Shown piece after piece: positions 45,641-57,486 of a stretch of DNA of 64,000 nucleotides. Made by a program: the position numbers and the translations under genes. Each line of letters begins with the position of its first letter. Position 1 is the first letter of the stretch. The notes beneath the pieces are model-generated. The model was not told the origin of the DNA and searched no databases. It worked only from the letters and a program-made list of their open reading frames with translations. Source of the stretch: Owenweeksia hongkongensis DSM 17368 (GTDB lineage Bacteria; Bacteroidota; Bacteroidia; Flavobacteriales; Schleiferiaceae); assembly GCF_000236705.1 (NCBI RefSeq), contig NC_016599.1, positions 3,410,001 to 3,474,000 of the forward strand. Direction: 5' to 3'.

Positions 45641-46174
45641 ATGAGACACGGAAAGAAAATAAATCATCTCGGTCGTACGGCAGCTCACCGTAAGGCGATG
45701 CTAGCGAATATGGCATCTTCACTGATTGAGCACAAGCGTATCAATACCACTGTTGCTAAAGCCAAAGCGCTTAAAAAATATGTGGAGCCTTTGATTACAA
45801 AATCAAAGGATGATAGTACTCACAGTAGAAGAACTGTATTTAGCTACCTTAAAAATAAGCATGCTGTAACTGAACTTTTCAGAGAAGTAGCTGCTAAAGT
45901 TGGCGATCGTCCGGGTGGATACACTCGTATTATCAAGACTGGTAACCGTCTTGGTGATAACGCAGAAATGTGTATGATCGAGCTTGTTGACTTTAACGAC
46001 ATCTACACCAACGGCAAAGAAGCTAGCAAAGCTAAAGGTCGTAGCCGTAGAGGGGGTAAAAAGAAAACCGAAGCAGCAGCTACTGAGGCTAAAGCTGTGG
46101 AGGCTACAAAAGAAGCACCAGCTGAAAAAGAGGCTAAGACTGAAGATACAAGCAGTGAAGACAAGAAAGACTAA
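45641..46174 (+). CDS. rplQ: 50S ribosomal protein L17 with long charged tail
   Basis: A 177-residue L17. The core (1-120) is standard, beginning [21 protein letters not shown] tail of about 57 residues rich in Lys, Ala and Glu follows, first basic ([14 protein letters not shown]) and then acidic. E. coli L17 has 127 residues. It ends the ribosomal cluster and is followed by a strong terminator. Confidence 0.96.
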   Translation: MRHGKKINHLGRTAAHRKAMLANMASSLIEHKRINTTVAKAKALKKYVEPLITKSKDDSTHSRRTVFSYLKNKHAVTELFREVAAKVGDRPGGYTRIIKTGNRLGDNAEMCMIELVDFNDIYTNGKEASKAKGRSRRGGKKKTEAAATEAKAVEATKEAPAEKEAKTEDTSSEDKKD

Positions 46175-46204
46175 TAGTTGGACTGTTAATCTGATTTGAT
46201 ATTG

Positions 46205-46243
46205 AAAGGATAAGGGTGTATACATTCTTATCCTTTTTTTTTG
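46205..46243 (+). terminator. Rho-independent terminator of the ribosomal protein cluster
   Basis: AAAGGATAAG and CTTATCCTTT form a perfect ten-pair stem around a twelve-base loop, followed by a run of T residues. It lies 31 bases after rplQ and 41 bases before carA. Confidence 0.9.
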
Positions 46244-46283
46244 GAAATTTTTTTCGATAGTAAAGGCGACTACAAATAGAATA

Positions 46284-48681
<2,398 letters not shown>

Positions 48682-48682
<1 letters not shown>

Positions 48683-50013
48683 TGGCACAAGAAAATACGT
48701 CTAAGATGCAGAGATTAAAAGAACTTTTTAGCGAAAAAATTGAATCAACTCAAAAAGAAGTAAAGGACTTTATTGCCGCTCACGGTGATACTGTAATTGG
48801 CGAAATTAAAATCAGCCAACTATACGGAGGAATGAGAGGTATGCAAGCTTTGATTACCGAAACTTCTAAGTTGGATCCAGCTGAAGGTATTCGCTTCAGA
48901 GGTTATAGCATTCCTGAGTTGCAGGAAAAATTACCAAAATACCCTGGTGGCGAGCAGCCTCTGCCAGAAGGTATTTTTTATCTGATGCTTTACAATGAGC
49001 TACCAGATGATGATACTGTACGTAGAGTAAGTAATAACTGGGCACGTAGAGCGCAAATTCCACCGCACGTATTTAAGGTGATTGATGCTTTGCCAATGCA
49101 CACACATCCAATGACTCAGTTTGTTGTTGGTATTATGGCTCTTCGCACCGAGAGTGAGTTTAAAAAAGCTTACCGCAACGGTATCAACAAATCAGAATAT
49201 TGGGAGCCTACATATGAAGATGCGATGAACCTTATTGCTCGTCTTCCACGTGTGGCAGCATATATTTACCGAAGAATGTACCACAATGGTGATCATATTG
49301 AGCCAGATCCATCTTTAGATTGGTCAGGTAACTTTGCTCACATGCTTGGTTTTGATAATGAAGAGTTCCATGAATTGCTTCGTTTGTACATGACCATTCA
49401 CGTAGACCATGAAGGTGGAAACGTATCAGCACACACTATTCACTTGGTAGGTTCTGCACTTTCTGATGCATACCAATCATTTGCTGCTGGTATGAACGGA
49501 CTTGCTGGCCCATTGCACGGATTGGCAAACCAAGAAGTAATACGCTGGATTTTTGCTATGCGTGATGAATTAGGTGGTGGACTTCCATCAAAAGAGCAGA
49601 TTGCAAACTATGTGCGTCAAACCTTGAATGATGGTAAAGTAGTACCAGGATTTGGTCATGCTGTATTGCGTAAAACAGACCCTCGCTACACTGCGCAACG
49701 TGATTTTGCTCAAAAGCACATGCCGCATGATGACTTGTTCCAGATTGTGAGTCGTGTTTATGAAGTAGTTCCGGAAATCCTTCAGGAAACTGGAAAGGTG
49801 AAAAACCCTTGGCCAAACGTAGATGCACATTCAGGTCAACTGTTGATGCATTATGGTCTTACTCAATATGACTTCTACACTGTATTATTTGGAGTGAGTC
49901 GTTCATTGGGTACTTTGGCTAGCCTTATTTGGGATAGAGCTCTTGGTTTCCCACTTGAAAGACCAGGAAGTACTACTACTGAACTTTTGAAAGAGCAGTA
50001 CGGAAAGAAGTAA
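48682..50013 (+). CDS. gltA: Citrate synthase, mitochondrial (eukaryote-like) type
   Basis: A 443-residue citrate synthase, condensing acetyl-CoA and oxaloacetate. Catalytic residues are His279 (GPLHGLANQEV), His326 (GHAVLRKTDPRY) and Asp381 (NVDAHSG). Long stretches such as LDPAEGIRFRGYSIPE, IHVDHEGGNVSAHTIHLVGSAL and ALGFPLERPGSTTTE resemble the animal and fungal mitochondrial enzyme far more than E. coli GltA, including the N-terminal helices before residue 50. The start overlaps the eno stop (TAATG). A terminator follows. Confidence 0.95.
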
Positions 50014-50036
50014 TTTTCTACTGATATAAATATTAA

Positions 50037-50066
50037 GCCGCCTCGAAATTTCGTGGCGGCTTTTTT
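50037..50066 (+). terminator. Rho-independent terminator of carA-eno-gltA
   Basis: GCCGCC, a T-T mismatch and CG, loop AAATTT, then CG and GGCGGC, followed by six T residues. It lies 23 bases after the gltA stop. The gap from here to 50223 shows no gene or clear promoter. Confidence 0.88.
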
Positions 50067-50223
50067 GGTTTTTATTGTTTTATTTTAAGTTAAAAAATGG
50101 TTAAATGCTTGATACGTAATGGTGTTTGGTTTTTTATGTATGAAGAAATTGTTAAGAGGCTAAATATGGCCTAGTCTTTGGAAAAGGGCATCGCAAGTTT
50201 TAACCCTTTTTAAATCATCAAAC

Positions 50224-51651
50224 ATGTTACTAAAAACTAATGCATTTTTTTCACTTGCTTTGGCAAGCCTTTATACATTACTTGGTGTTGCTCAAATTGA
50301 TTACAATCTTAAAGATTTTCAAACACCGGATATTCATTATCGCAGGCTAGATGCAAACACATCTCTCTCGGGAAATCAAAATAATTTTGAAAACTCCAAC
50401 TCTACTGTAGGTGTAGGAACACTTTCATTGGATTTTTATGGGTATACCAATACTGATAAATATATAGGCAAACAGTACGGCCGAGCTAATGGGGGCTTTA
50501 GATTATTAGATAATGAAAGCGAATCACCAACCGGTGAGGTTTACAAAAATAAGGGTGGTAGTTCCAATTACTACCTTCAAGGTACCGCTGAAAACCGATG
50601 GTATACCAATCAAAGAGATGGTGGATATTTTGGTTTACATGGTGCGTTAGGTTATCAAGGAGGTATGAGTAAACGTGAGTTAACAGGGGTAAGTGTAGAC
50701 TTGCTTGAGGAGAATGATGAGAGTATTAATGGGCAGTTATATACGGCTTATGGAATTGGGCGAATTGAGCCAGTGACCTATGCGAGATTAGCATATGATA
50801 CCTATGATTGGTTAAGAAAGAAAGGTAGGCTTTCTGGAAGTCCTTCAAATGAAGAAATTGATGAGCTGGCGGCAACAATGATTGAGGTGGCAAATACCCG
50901 ATTTTTTGATAGCCGTTTTAAGAGAATTTTCCAGCTTGAACAAATTGACTCAACACTTCGTAGTTCTGGCTTAATTAGTGAAGCAGATATGGTATATTTT
51001 GCCCAAGTAGCAGACATATGGGGTTATGCTAATAACTTTGAAAGAGGTAGCGGATCTTTGTGGGAGTTTGGAGCTGTAGGTGATTTCGCCTACGAAGACT
51101 ATTATTACAAAAGGACCGAAAACGATAGTGTGATCAGAGATGAAAAAGTGGTTGGATGGAATGATTTGGCTGTGTATGGGTACGCCAGGTATATGAATCA
51201 AAAGCCAATAAGCGTAAAGTGGCAGCGGGATTATGATGTGGCTTTATATGTAGGTACCGGAGGGCATTTTCAGGAAATATATAATCAGGATACTGACTTA
51301 AATCCAAATTTCAGAAGTACTCTAAAAGCGGGGTATCAATTCGGTTATTATCCAAACACAAGAACTTACTGGACGACAAGAATAAATGGGTTTGTGACTT
51401 ACGGTGAAAATTCTGATGCTTCGAATGAAGGTAACGGATATGCCTTAGAAGCAAGATCTCAACTTTATTATTGGTTTACACCTAGGTTTAGACTTTCAGT
51501 AAACTTGAGACTGGTTTACTCCGATAATTACGTAGCCGATAGTTTTATTCCTTTGATTGATGATTCGATGGTATATGACAGTAGTGCTGGGTACAATGGA
51601 AAAGGGTTTTCAACCTCGTTAGGCGCTAGTCTTTCCTACGCTTTATTCTAA
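50224..51651 (+). CDS. Predicted outer-membrane barrel protein of unknown function
   Basis: A 475-residue exported protein that I do not recognise. The signal peptide ends around LLGVAQ. Early residues include a Gly/Asn-rich part (GVGTLSLDFYGYTNTDKYIG). A helical middle section (about 190-270) carries DTYDWLRKKGRLSG. The C-terminal half alternates Tyr/Trp-rich strands such as FRSTLKAGYQFGYYPNTRTYWTTRI and ends in SLSYALF with a final Phe, a barrel feature. It stands alone between gltA and rpsA. Confidence 0.7.
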   Translation: MLLKTNAFFSLALASLYTLLGVAQIDYNLKDFQTPDIHYRRLDANTSLSGNQNNFENSNSTVGVGTLSLDFYGYTNTDKYIGKQYGRANGGFRLLDNESESPTGEVYKNKGGSSNYYLQGTAENRWYTNQRDGGYFGLHGALGYQGGMSKRELTGVSVDLLEENDESINGQLYTAYGIGRIEPVTYARLAYDTYDWLRKKGRLSGSPSNEEIDELAATMIEVANTRFFDSRFKRIFQLEQIDSTLRSSGLISEADMVYFAQVADIWGYANNFERGSGSLWEFGAVGDFAYEDYYYKRTENDSVIRDEKVVGWNDLAVYGYARYMNQKPISVKWQRDYDVALYVGTGGHFQEIYNQDTDLNPNFRSTLKAGYQFGYYPNTRTYWTTRINGFVTYGENSDASNEGNGYALEARSQLYYWFTPRFRLSVNLRLVYSDNYVADSFIPLIDDSMVYDSSAGYNGKGFSTSLGASLSYALF

Positions 51652-51745
51652 GGTGCTATAACCGGTTGAAAACCAGATTGTGGAGTTAGCCTTAAGGATG
51701 CATTAATCATTCATCAAACCCCTTCCTATTTTCAGAAAATAGAAT

Positions 51746-51753
51746 TATATTTG
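51746..51753 (+). promoter_or_regulatory. Promoter -7 element of rpsA
   Basis: TATATTTG is a full match to the Bacteroidota -7 consensus TAnnTTTG. A TTC at 51723-51725, 20 bases upstream, may be a weak -33. Transcription would start near 51760, leaving a leader of about 115 bases. Confidence 0.6.
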
Positions 51754-51874
51754 CACCCCTTTTTCGCGAAGCAATAGGCACGTTAAAGGTTTTGTAAATC
51801 AAATAATTAAAACATCTTTCGCAAGTCGGATTCTTAAAAGCCTTACCGATGGCGGGATACAAACGAGTTTCTGC

Positions 51875-53911
51875 ATGTCAGAAGAAAACAACAAAAAAGC
51901 TGAGGAGATAGCAGCAAATGCTAAAGCCAAAGCAGAAAAAACGGATGCCGGTAAGCAGGCAAACGAAAAAACTTCGGAAGAAGTAAAAGCCCAAACCAAC
52001 GAATCAGGTGCCGACCTGCCTAATGATGCAGAAGTAGCACCAAAAGCTACTGATGAAGTAAAAGAGGAAGAAGCACCAAAAGCCCAGGAAAAAACTACTC
52101 CTACTGAAGTAGATGTAAAAACCGAAGAAGCGCCTGTAGAAGTTGCAGTTGCTGATGAGGAATTTGATTGGGAAGAGTTTGAGTACGGTCTTAAGAGCAA
52201 GTCAAAGAAGGAAAGAGAAGAGCTTACTAAGCTTTACGAAGAAACCATCACTACCATTGACGAGCACACCGTAACTGAAGGTAAAGTAATCAACATGACT
52301 GACCGTGAGGCTATCGTAGATATAGGCTACAAGTCAGAAGGTGTGATTTCTTTGAATGAGTTCCGCTATAATCCAGATCTTAAAGTAGGAGACGAAGTAG
52401 AAGTACTAGTTGACAAGCAAGAAGATAAGGATGGTCAGTTGGTACTATCTCACCGTAAAGCCCGTGCTATCAAAGCTTGGGATCGTGTGAATCTTGCATT
52501 TGAAAACGAAGAAGTAGTAAATGGATACGTGAAGTGCCGTACGAAAGGTGGTATGATCGTAGATGTATTTGGTATCGAGGCTTTCTTGCCAGGATCTCAA
52601 ATTGACGTTAAGCCTATCCGCGACTACGATGCGTACGTAGATAAAACTATGGAATTCAAGGTGGTGAAAATCAATCACGAGTTTAAAAACGTGGTAGTTT
52701 CTCACAAAGCTCTTATCGAAGAGGATCTTGAAGAACAAAAGAAAGAAATCATTGGCAAGCTAGAAAAAGGTCAAGTACTAGAAGGTGTGGTGAAAAACAT
52801 CACTTCTTACGGAGTATTTATCGACCTTGGTGGTGTAGACGGTCTTGTACACATTACCGACCTTAGCTGGAGCCGTATCAACCACCCATCTGAGGTAGTT
52901 GAATTGGATCAGAAATTGAACGTGGTGATCCTTGACTTTGATGAGGATAAAACACGTATCCAACTTGGATTGAAGCAGCTTGAAGCTCACCCATGGGATA
53001 ACCTTGACAAGGATCTTGCCATTGGCGATAAAGTAAAAGGAAAAGTAGTAGTACTTGCTGATTACGGTGCGTTTGTAGAAATCATCCCAGGTGTTGAAGG
53101 TCTTATTCACGTAAGTGAAATGAGCTGGAGTACTCACCTAAGAAGTGCTCAAGACTTTATGAGTGTTGGTGATGAAGTAGAAGCTACCGTGCTTACTCTT
53201 GATCGCGAAGACCGTAAGATGTCTCTTGGTATCAAGCAATTAACTCCAGATCCATGGACTGATATTACTACTAAATACCCTATCGGATCTAAGCATAAAG
53301 GTACCGTTCGCAACTTCACCAACTTTGGTGTATTTGTAGAGCTTGAAGAAGGAATCGATGGTTTGATCCACATTTCTGACCTTAGCTGGACTAAGAAAGT
53401 GAAGCACCCAAGTGAGTTTACCTCTATTGGAGCTGTACTTGATGTAGTGGTACTTGACGTAGATGTTGAAAACCGCAGATTGAGCCTTGGACACAAGCAA
53501 GTGGAAGACAATCCATTTGATACCTACGCAACCCTACTTGAAGAAGGTAGCGTGCTAGAAGGTAAAGTGAGCGAAATCGTTGACAAAGGTGCCGAAGTAA
53601 GATTCGAAAACCTTGGAATCGAAGCTTTCGTACCAAGTCGTCATATGGCTAAAGAAGATGGAACTATCATCGAGAAAGGTGAAGTAACTGACTTCAAAAT
53701 CATTGAGTTCAATAAGGATTCACGCAGAGTAGTAGCTTCTAAAACTGAACTTCACAAAGCTGTAAAAGCTGAGAAGGAGCAAGTAGAGAAGAAGCAAACT
53801 AAGCAAGCTGTGAAGAAGATTCAAACTAACGTAGAGCGTTCTACTTTAGGAGATCTTGATGCCCTTAGTGCACTTAAAGAGCAAATGGAAAAAGACGAAG
53901 AGGGTAAATAA
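51875..53911 (+). CDS. rpsA: 30S ribosomal protein S1 with long acidic N-terminal extension
   Basis: A 678-residue S1. A low-complexity extension of about 95 residues, rich in Lys, Ala, Glu and Thr, precedes six S1 (OB-fold) repeats. These begin roughly at residues 134, 218, 303, 388, 475 and 560, for example VKNITSYGVFIDLGGVDGLVHI and VRNFTNFGVFVELEEGIDGLIHI. S1 binds mRNA and aids initiation. The long leader could be a site of autoregulation. A clear terminator follows. Confidence 0.97.
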   Translation: MSEENNKKAEEIAANAKAKAEKTDAGKQANEKTSEEVKAQTNESGADLPNDAEVAPKATDEVKEEEAPKAQEKTTPTEVDVKTEEAPVEVAVADEEFDWEEFEYGLKSKSKKEREELTKLYEETITTIDEHTVTEGKVINMTDREAIVDIGYKSEGVISLNEFRYNPDLKVGDEVEVLVDKQEDKDGQLVLSHRKARAIKAWDRVNLAFENEEVVNGYVKCRTKGGMIVDVFGIEAFLPGSQIDVKPIRDYDAYVDKTMEFKVVKINHEFKNVVVSHKALIEEDLEEQKKEIIGKLEKGQVLEGVVKNITSYGVFIDLGGVDGLVHITDLSWSRINHPSEVVELDQKLNVVILDFDEDKTRIQLGLKQLEAHPWDNLDKDLAIGDKVKGKVVVLADYGAFVEIIPGVEGLIHVSEMSWSTHLRSAQDFMSVGDEVEATVLTLDREDRKMSLGIKQLTPDPWTDITTKYPIGSKHKGTVRNFTNFGVFVELEEGIDGLIHISDLSWTKKVKHPSEFTSIGAVLDVVVLDVDVENRRLSLGHKQVEDNPFDTYATLLEEGSVLEGKVSEIVDKGAEVRFENLGIEAFVPSRHMAKEDGTIIEKGEVTDFKIIEFNKDSRRVVASKTELHKAVKAEKEQVEKKQTKQAVKKIQTNVERSTLGDLDALSALKEQMEKDEEGK

Positions 53912-53934
53912 TCCTTAGAGTTTTTAAATATTGG

Positions 53935-53968
53935 AACCCGCTCCAAAGCAATTTGGAGCGGGTTTTTT
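53935..53968 (+). terminator. Rho-independent terminator of rpsA
   Basis: AACCCGCTCCAAA and its exact inverse flank a GCAA tetraloop, giving a thirteen-pair stem followed by T residues. It begins 24 bases after the rpsA stop codon. Confidence 0.92.
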
Positions 53969-54021
53969 GTCTAAAGGTTTTAATACTTGCCACTTCAATT
54001 ATCCCTCCCTATTTTAGCCCT

Positions 54022-55113
54022 ATGCAGATAAAAGAAATTATCAATTTCCTGGAAGAGTTGGCACCACGCTCACTCCAGGAATCGTATGACAATAGTGGGC
54101 TTTTGGTTGGTAATATCAATGCAGAGGTTACCAAGGCACTTATCAGCCTGGATGTGACTGAAGATGTGGTAGAGGAAGCTGTGGCCAAAGGCTGTGAACT
54201 TGTCATTTCACATCATCCTATCATATTTGGCGGTCTAAAATCCTTTACAGGAAAAAACTATGTAGAGCGCACGGTAATGGCAGCTATCAAAAATGACATT
54301 GCTCTTTACGCAATACATACCAACTTAGATAATATTCACACTGGTGTAAACCGGAAAATTGGAGAAATGCTTGGAGTGAAGAATATGCAAGTGTTGGCAC
54401 CTAAAAAAGGTTTGCTAAAAAAGCTTGTCGTGTTTATTCCTACAGATGTAAAAGACGCTGTGGTTGAAGCCATGTTTGCTGCAGGTGGTGGAAAAGTGGG
54501 GGAGTATGATGAATGCAGTTTTCAAATTGACGGCACAGGAACCTTCCGCGGAAGCGAAAACAGTAACCCAACGGTAGGTGAGATTGGAGTAAGGGAATAT
54601 GCAGAAGAGGTTCGTGTAGAAATGATTTTGGAAAGTCATAAGTTGTCGAAAGTATTGACGGCCATGATTGACGCTCATCCTTATGAAGAAGTGGCGCATG
54701 ATATTTATACCTTAGAAAATACGCACCAAGAGATTGGCTCGGGTATGGTAGGTCAATTAAGTGAACCGATGTACGCTTTGGATTTCTTAAAAATGGTGAA
54801 GGATACGTTTGGGGGTACGGTGCGTTATACTTCTTTAATGAAGGATGAAGTGCAAAAAATTGCCTGGTGTGGAGGGAGTGGAAGCTTCCTGTTGCCGCAG
54901 GCCAAAGCTTCTGGTGCAGATGTTTTTCTGACATCAGACTTTAAGTACCATCAATTTTTTGACGCTGAAAATGAAATCATTATCGCTGATATTGGACATT
55001 ATGAGAATGAGCAGTTCACAAAAGAACTTCTCTATCAAAGTATTAAAGAAAAATTCCCTAATTTCGCCCTTCTTTTAACGGAGACATACACAAACCCGAT
55101 TAATTACTTATAA
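54022..55113 (+). CDS. NIF3-family dinuclear-metal protein (YqfO type)
   Basis: A 363-residue NIF3/GTP cyclohydrolase I type 2-like protein. The metal-binding residues are suggested by ISHHPIIFGG and IHTNLDNIHTG in the N-terminal half and by IADIGHYENEQF near the end. A central insertion of about 100 residues (KKLVVFIPTDVKDAVVEAMF) is the PII-like domain of YqfO-type members. The biochemical role is unsettled. The ATG at 54022 gives MQIKEIINFLEELAP; the open frame upstream is not family-like. The next gene starts six bases later. Confidence 0.92.
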   Translation: MQIKEIINFLEELAPRSLQESYDNSGLLVGNINAEVTKALISLDVTEDVVEEAVAKGCELVISHHPIIFGGLKSFTGKNYVERTVMAAIKNDIALYAIHTNLDNIHTGVNRKIGEMLGVKNMQVLAPKKGLLKKLVVFIPTDVKDAVVEAMFAAGGGKVGEYDECSFQIDGTGTFRGSENSNPTVGEIGVREYAEEVRVEMILESHKLSKVLTAMIDAHPYEEVAHDIYTLENTHQEIGSGMVGQLSEPMYALDFLKMVKDTFGGTVRYTSLMKDEVQKIAWCGGSGSFLLPQAKASGADVFLTSDFKYHQFFDAENEIIIADIGHYENEQFTKELLYQSIKEKFPNFALLLTETYTNPINYL

Positions 55114-55119
55114 GCATCT

Positions 55120-55899
55120 ATGGCTAAAGAAGTTACCGTTGAGGAAAAGCTTCGCGCTTTATACGATCTTCAACTTATTGATTCGCACATTGACAAAATT
55201 AGAAACGTACGTGGCGAGTTGCCTCTAGAGGTAGAAGACCTGGAAGACGAAATTGCCGGTTTGGAAACTCGTATCGGAAAAATCAATGAGGAAATATCCG
55301 AATTGGATACTGAGGTCAAAAACAAGAAGAACCTAATCAAGGATTCTCAGGAAAAAATTGCCAGATACGAGACTCAGCAAAAGAATGTGCGCAACAACCG
55401 TGAGTTTGATGCCCTTTCTAAAGAAATTGAATTCCAAACTTTGGAAATTGAATTGGCTGAGAAGCGCATAAAAGAATTTAAAGCCAAGATTGACAATAAG
55501 AAAGATGTTCTTTCTGTATCTCAAACTAAGTTTGACGAGCGTCAGTCTCACCTTGATTTTAAGAAAAACGAGCTAAACAGTATTCTTGAGGAAACTCAAA
55601 AAGAAGAAGAAGCTCTTTTGAAGAAATCTGAGGAATATGCTAAGAGCATTGAAGAGAGATTGCTTATAGCTTACAGACGTATCCGTGGCGGTGCAAAAAA
55701 TGGTTTGGCAGTGGTGCCAGTAGAGCGTGGAGCTTCAGGCGGTTCTTTCTTTACCATTCCACCACAACGTCAGTTGGAGATTGCTTCTCGCAAAAAGATT
55801 ATCACTGATGAGCACTCTGGTCGTGTATTGGTAGATCCAGAGTTGGCTCGTGAGGAAGAAGAGAAAATGGCAAAATTATTTGCTTCGTTTGGTAAGTAA
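55120..55899 (+). CDS. Coiled-coil protein of the C4-type zinc-ribbon family, zinc cysteines lost
   Basis: A 259-residue cytoplasmic protein. A long antiparallel coiled coil (about 35-180) is followed by the equivalent of the C-terminal C4 zinc ribbon. Family members have CGGC and CxxC there; here they read SGGS (206-209) and DEHS (230-233), with the intervening IPPQRQLEIASRKKII still well conserved. The ribbon fold may thus persist without zinc. It follows the NIF3-like gene by six bases, an order I recall from other Bacteroidota. Confidence 0.88.
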   Translation: MAKEVTVEEKLRALYDLQLIDSHIDKIRNVRGELPLEVEDLEDEIAGLETRIGKINEEISELDTEVKNKKNLIKDSQEKIARYETQQKNVRNNREFDALSKEIEFQTLEIELAEKRIKEFKAKIDNKKDVLSVSQTKFDERQSHLDFKKNELNSILEETQKEEEALLKKSEEYAKSIEERLLIAYRRIRGGAKNGLAVVPVERGASGGSFFTIPPQRQLEIASRKKIITDEHSGRVLVDPELAREEEEKMAKLFASFGK

Positions 55900-55921
55900 T
55901 TTTCACATAAGAGTATTTATA

Positions 55922-55954
55922 AAAAAAGGGATCATAATGGTCCCTTTTTTTGTG
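55922..55954 (+). terminator. Terminator-like hairpin covering the start codon of the next gene
   Basis: AAAAAAGGGATCA, loop TAA and TGGTCCCTTTTTT form a stem with a G-T pair and a T-run. It lies 22 bases after the preceding stop codon, and contains the ATG at 55937-55939 of the downstream gene. Confidence 0.65.
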
Positions 55955-57400
55955 ATGTGCCTATCGCTATTTTCCTTAAACGGGCTTGGGCAAGCCACGG
56001 CCTCATTTACTCCGGCTTATAAACTGGCGCATCAAAATATTACCCAGCTCAGATTTGGTGATGCTCAAGCCATAATAAAACGCGAGAAAAAGCGTGATCC
56101 TAATAACAGGGTAGCGGCATATTTGCAGGCAGCCATGGTGTGTGCTGAGCTTTTTGTAAATGAAGACCAGACACATTATGAAAATAACCAGGACAAGATT
56201 GATAGTTATATTTCTCAAATAGAAGATCTGCCAGAAGCTAGTCCTTTTCGCAATCTGTTTTTGGGAGAGCTATATGTGGCTCAAGCTACCCTAAACGGGA
56301 AATTCAAAAACAATATTAAAGCTGCATGGCAATTTTATAAAGCCTACGATTTCCTTACGGATAATTATGAGCGCTTTCCTGACTTTGCTCCTACGGCAAT
56401 TCCTCTAGGTGTGCTATATGCAGCAATAGGTAGCTTGCCAGATGACTATCGGTCCATGGCCTCCTTGTTAGGTTTTGAAGGTAGTGTACCAGAAGGAATG
56501 AAAATGTTGGAAACATCTTTTGAGCGCCTTTCTGCTGACCCGAGCCTTACGTTTTACAGACCTTATGCAGGCTTTGTATACTCATATGTCAGTTTTCTGC
56601 TTTCTAGTAATGTGGTCACTCCAGAAGCTTTAGGGCTTGATGTGGCAAAAAGTAGTGTGCTAATTTATGCGCAAGCTCAAATAGAACTTGACCGTGGCAA
56701 CGCGAAGAAAGCATTAGAATGGCTTGACAATCGCCCGGAAGGCGAGGCTTATATTAATTTCAATTATTTGGATTACTTGCAGGGCAAGATTCTTTTGGGA
56801 TTAGATCCCGATCGATGCGTGTCATACTTTGAAAGATACCTTCAAAATAATACTAGTCAGGTGTATGTAAAGTCTACCTACCGCTACTTAAGTTGGTACT
56901 ATTTGCTGGATGGTAAAAAGCGGAAGTCAGATGAAATGATTGAGAATATTTTTTTGAAAGGAGAAAATAACACCGGGGCTGATCGACAAGCTATTATTGA
57001 GGCCAGACATGGTTTTAACTCTACATTGGTAAAAGCCAGAGTGCTTTTTGATGTGGGTAAATACACAGAGGCGGAGGAAGAGCTTTTGTGCCACTCGGTA
57101 GGTCATTGCTGTTCTTCACCAATAGATGAAGCTGAGTATTATTACCGAATGGGAAGAATAAAACAGCAGCAAGGAAGAGGGCATCAAGCGCTCATTTGGT
57201 ATGAAAAAGCTATGACGGTAAAAGGCCTTGACGCCAATTATTGTTTAGGAAATAGCGCTTTGCAAACGGCCGAAATATTACGCGGAAGCGGAGATGTAAA
57301 AGGGGCAAAGGGCTATTACAAAAAAGCTTTGAAGTATTCAGGCTTTCCATTTTATGAAGGAATTCATCAAAAAGCAAAAGCAGCACTCTCTGAAATGTAG
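55937..57400 (+). CDS. Exported tetratricopeptide-type protein
   Basis: A 487-residue helical protein. The N-terminus MVPFFVMCLSLFSLNGLGQA resembles a signal peptide but lacks a positively charged n-region. A TTG at 55889-55891 would add residues with Lys/Arg (MVSNFHIRVFIKK) and may be the real start. Helical pairs with TPR-like spacing occur throughout, for example near the end YYRMGRIKQQQGRGHQALIWYEKAM and NSALQTAEILRGSGDVKGAKGYYKKAL. Likely a scaffold for other exported proteins; function unknown. Confidence 0.8.
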   Translation: MVPFFVMCLSLFSLNGLGQATASFTPAYKLAHQNITQLRFGDAQAIIKREKKRDPNNRVAAYLQAAMVCAELFVNEDQTHYENNQDKIDSYISQIEDLPEASPFRNLFLGELYVAQATLNGKFKNNIKAAWQFYKAYDFLTDNYERFPDFAPTAIPLGVLYAAIGSLPDDYRSMASLLGFEGSVPEGMKMLETSFERLSADPSLTFYRPYAGFVYSYVSFLLSSNVVTPEALGLDVAKSSVLIYAQAQIELDRGNAKKALEWLDNRPEGEAYINFNYLDYLQGKILLGLDPDRCVSYFERYLQNNTSQVYVKSTYRYLSWYYLLDGKKRKSDEMIENIFLKGENNTGADRQAIIEARHGFNSTLVKARVLFDVGKYTEAEEELLCHSVGHCCSSPIDEAEYYYRMGRIKQQQGRGHQALIWYEKAMTVKGLDANYCLGNSALQTAEILRGSGDVKGAKGYYKKALKYSGFPFYEGIHQKAKAALSEM

Positions 57401-57486
57401 AGGGTATATTATTTGATAAAACTGTAACCCTTTTCAAATACTATTATTTAGGAATCTTAGTACTTTCACCGCACTAAAATCAAAAT

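Noticed and set aside
45803-46225. Minus-strand open frame opposite rplQ
   Set aside because: Serine/phenylalanine-rich product is the mirror of Lys/Glu-rich L17 codons; no start context or homology.
51799-52200. Minus-strand serine/alanine-rich open frame opposite the rpsA start
   Set aside because: Antisense of the low-complexity S1 tail; crosses the rpsA leader and has no recognisable domain.
54440-54934. Minus-strand open frame of 164 codons opposite the NIF3-like gene
   Set aside because: The plus-strand gene has clear family motifs over this whole stretch.
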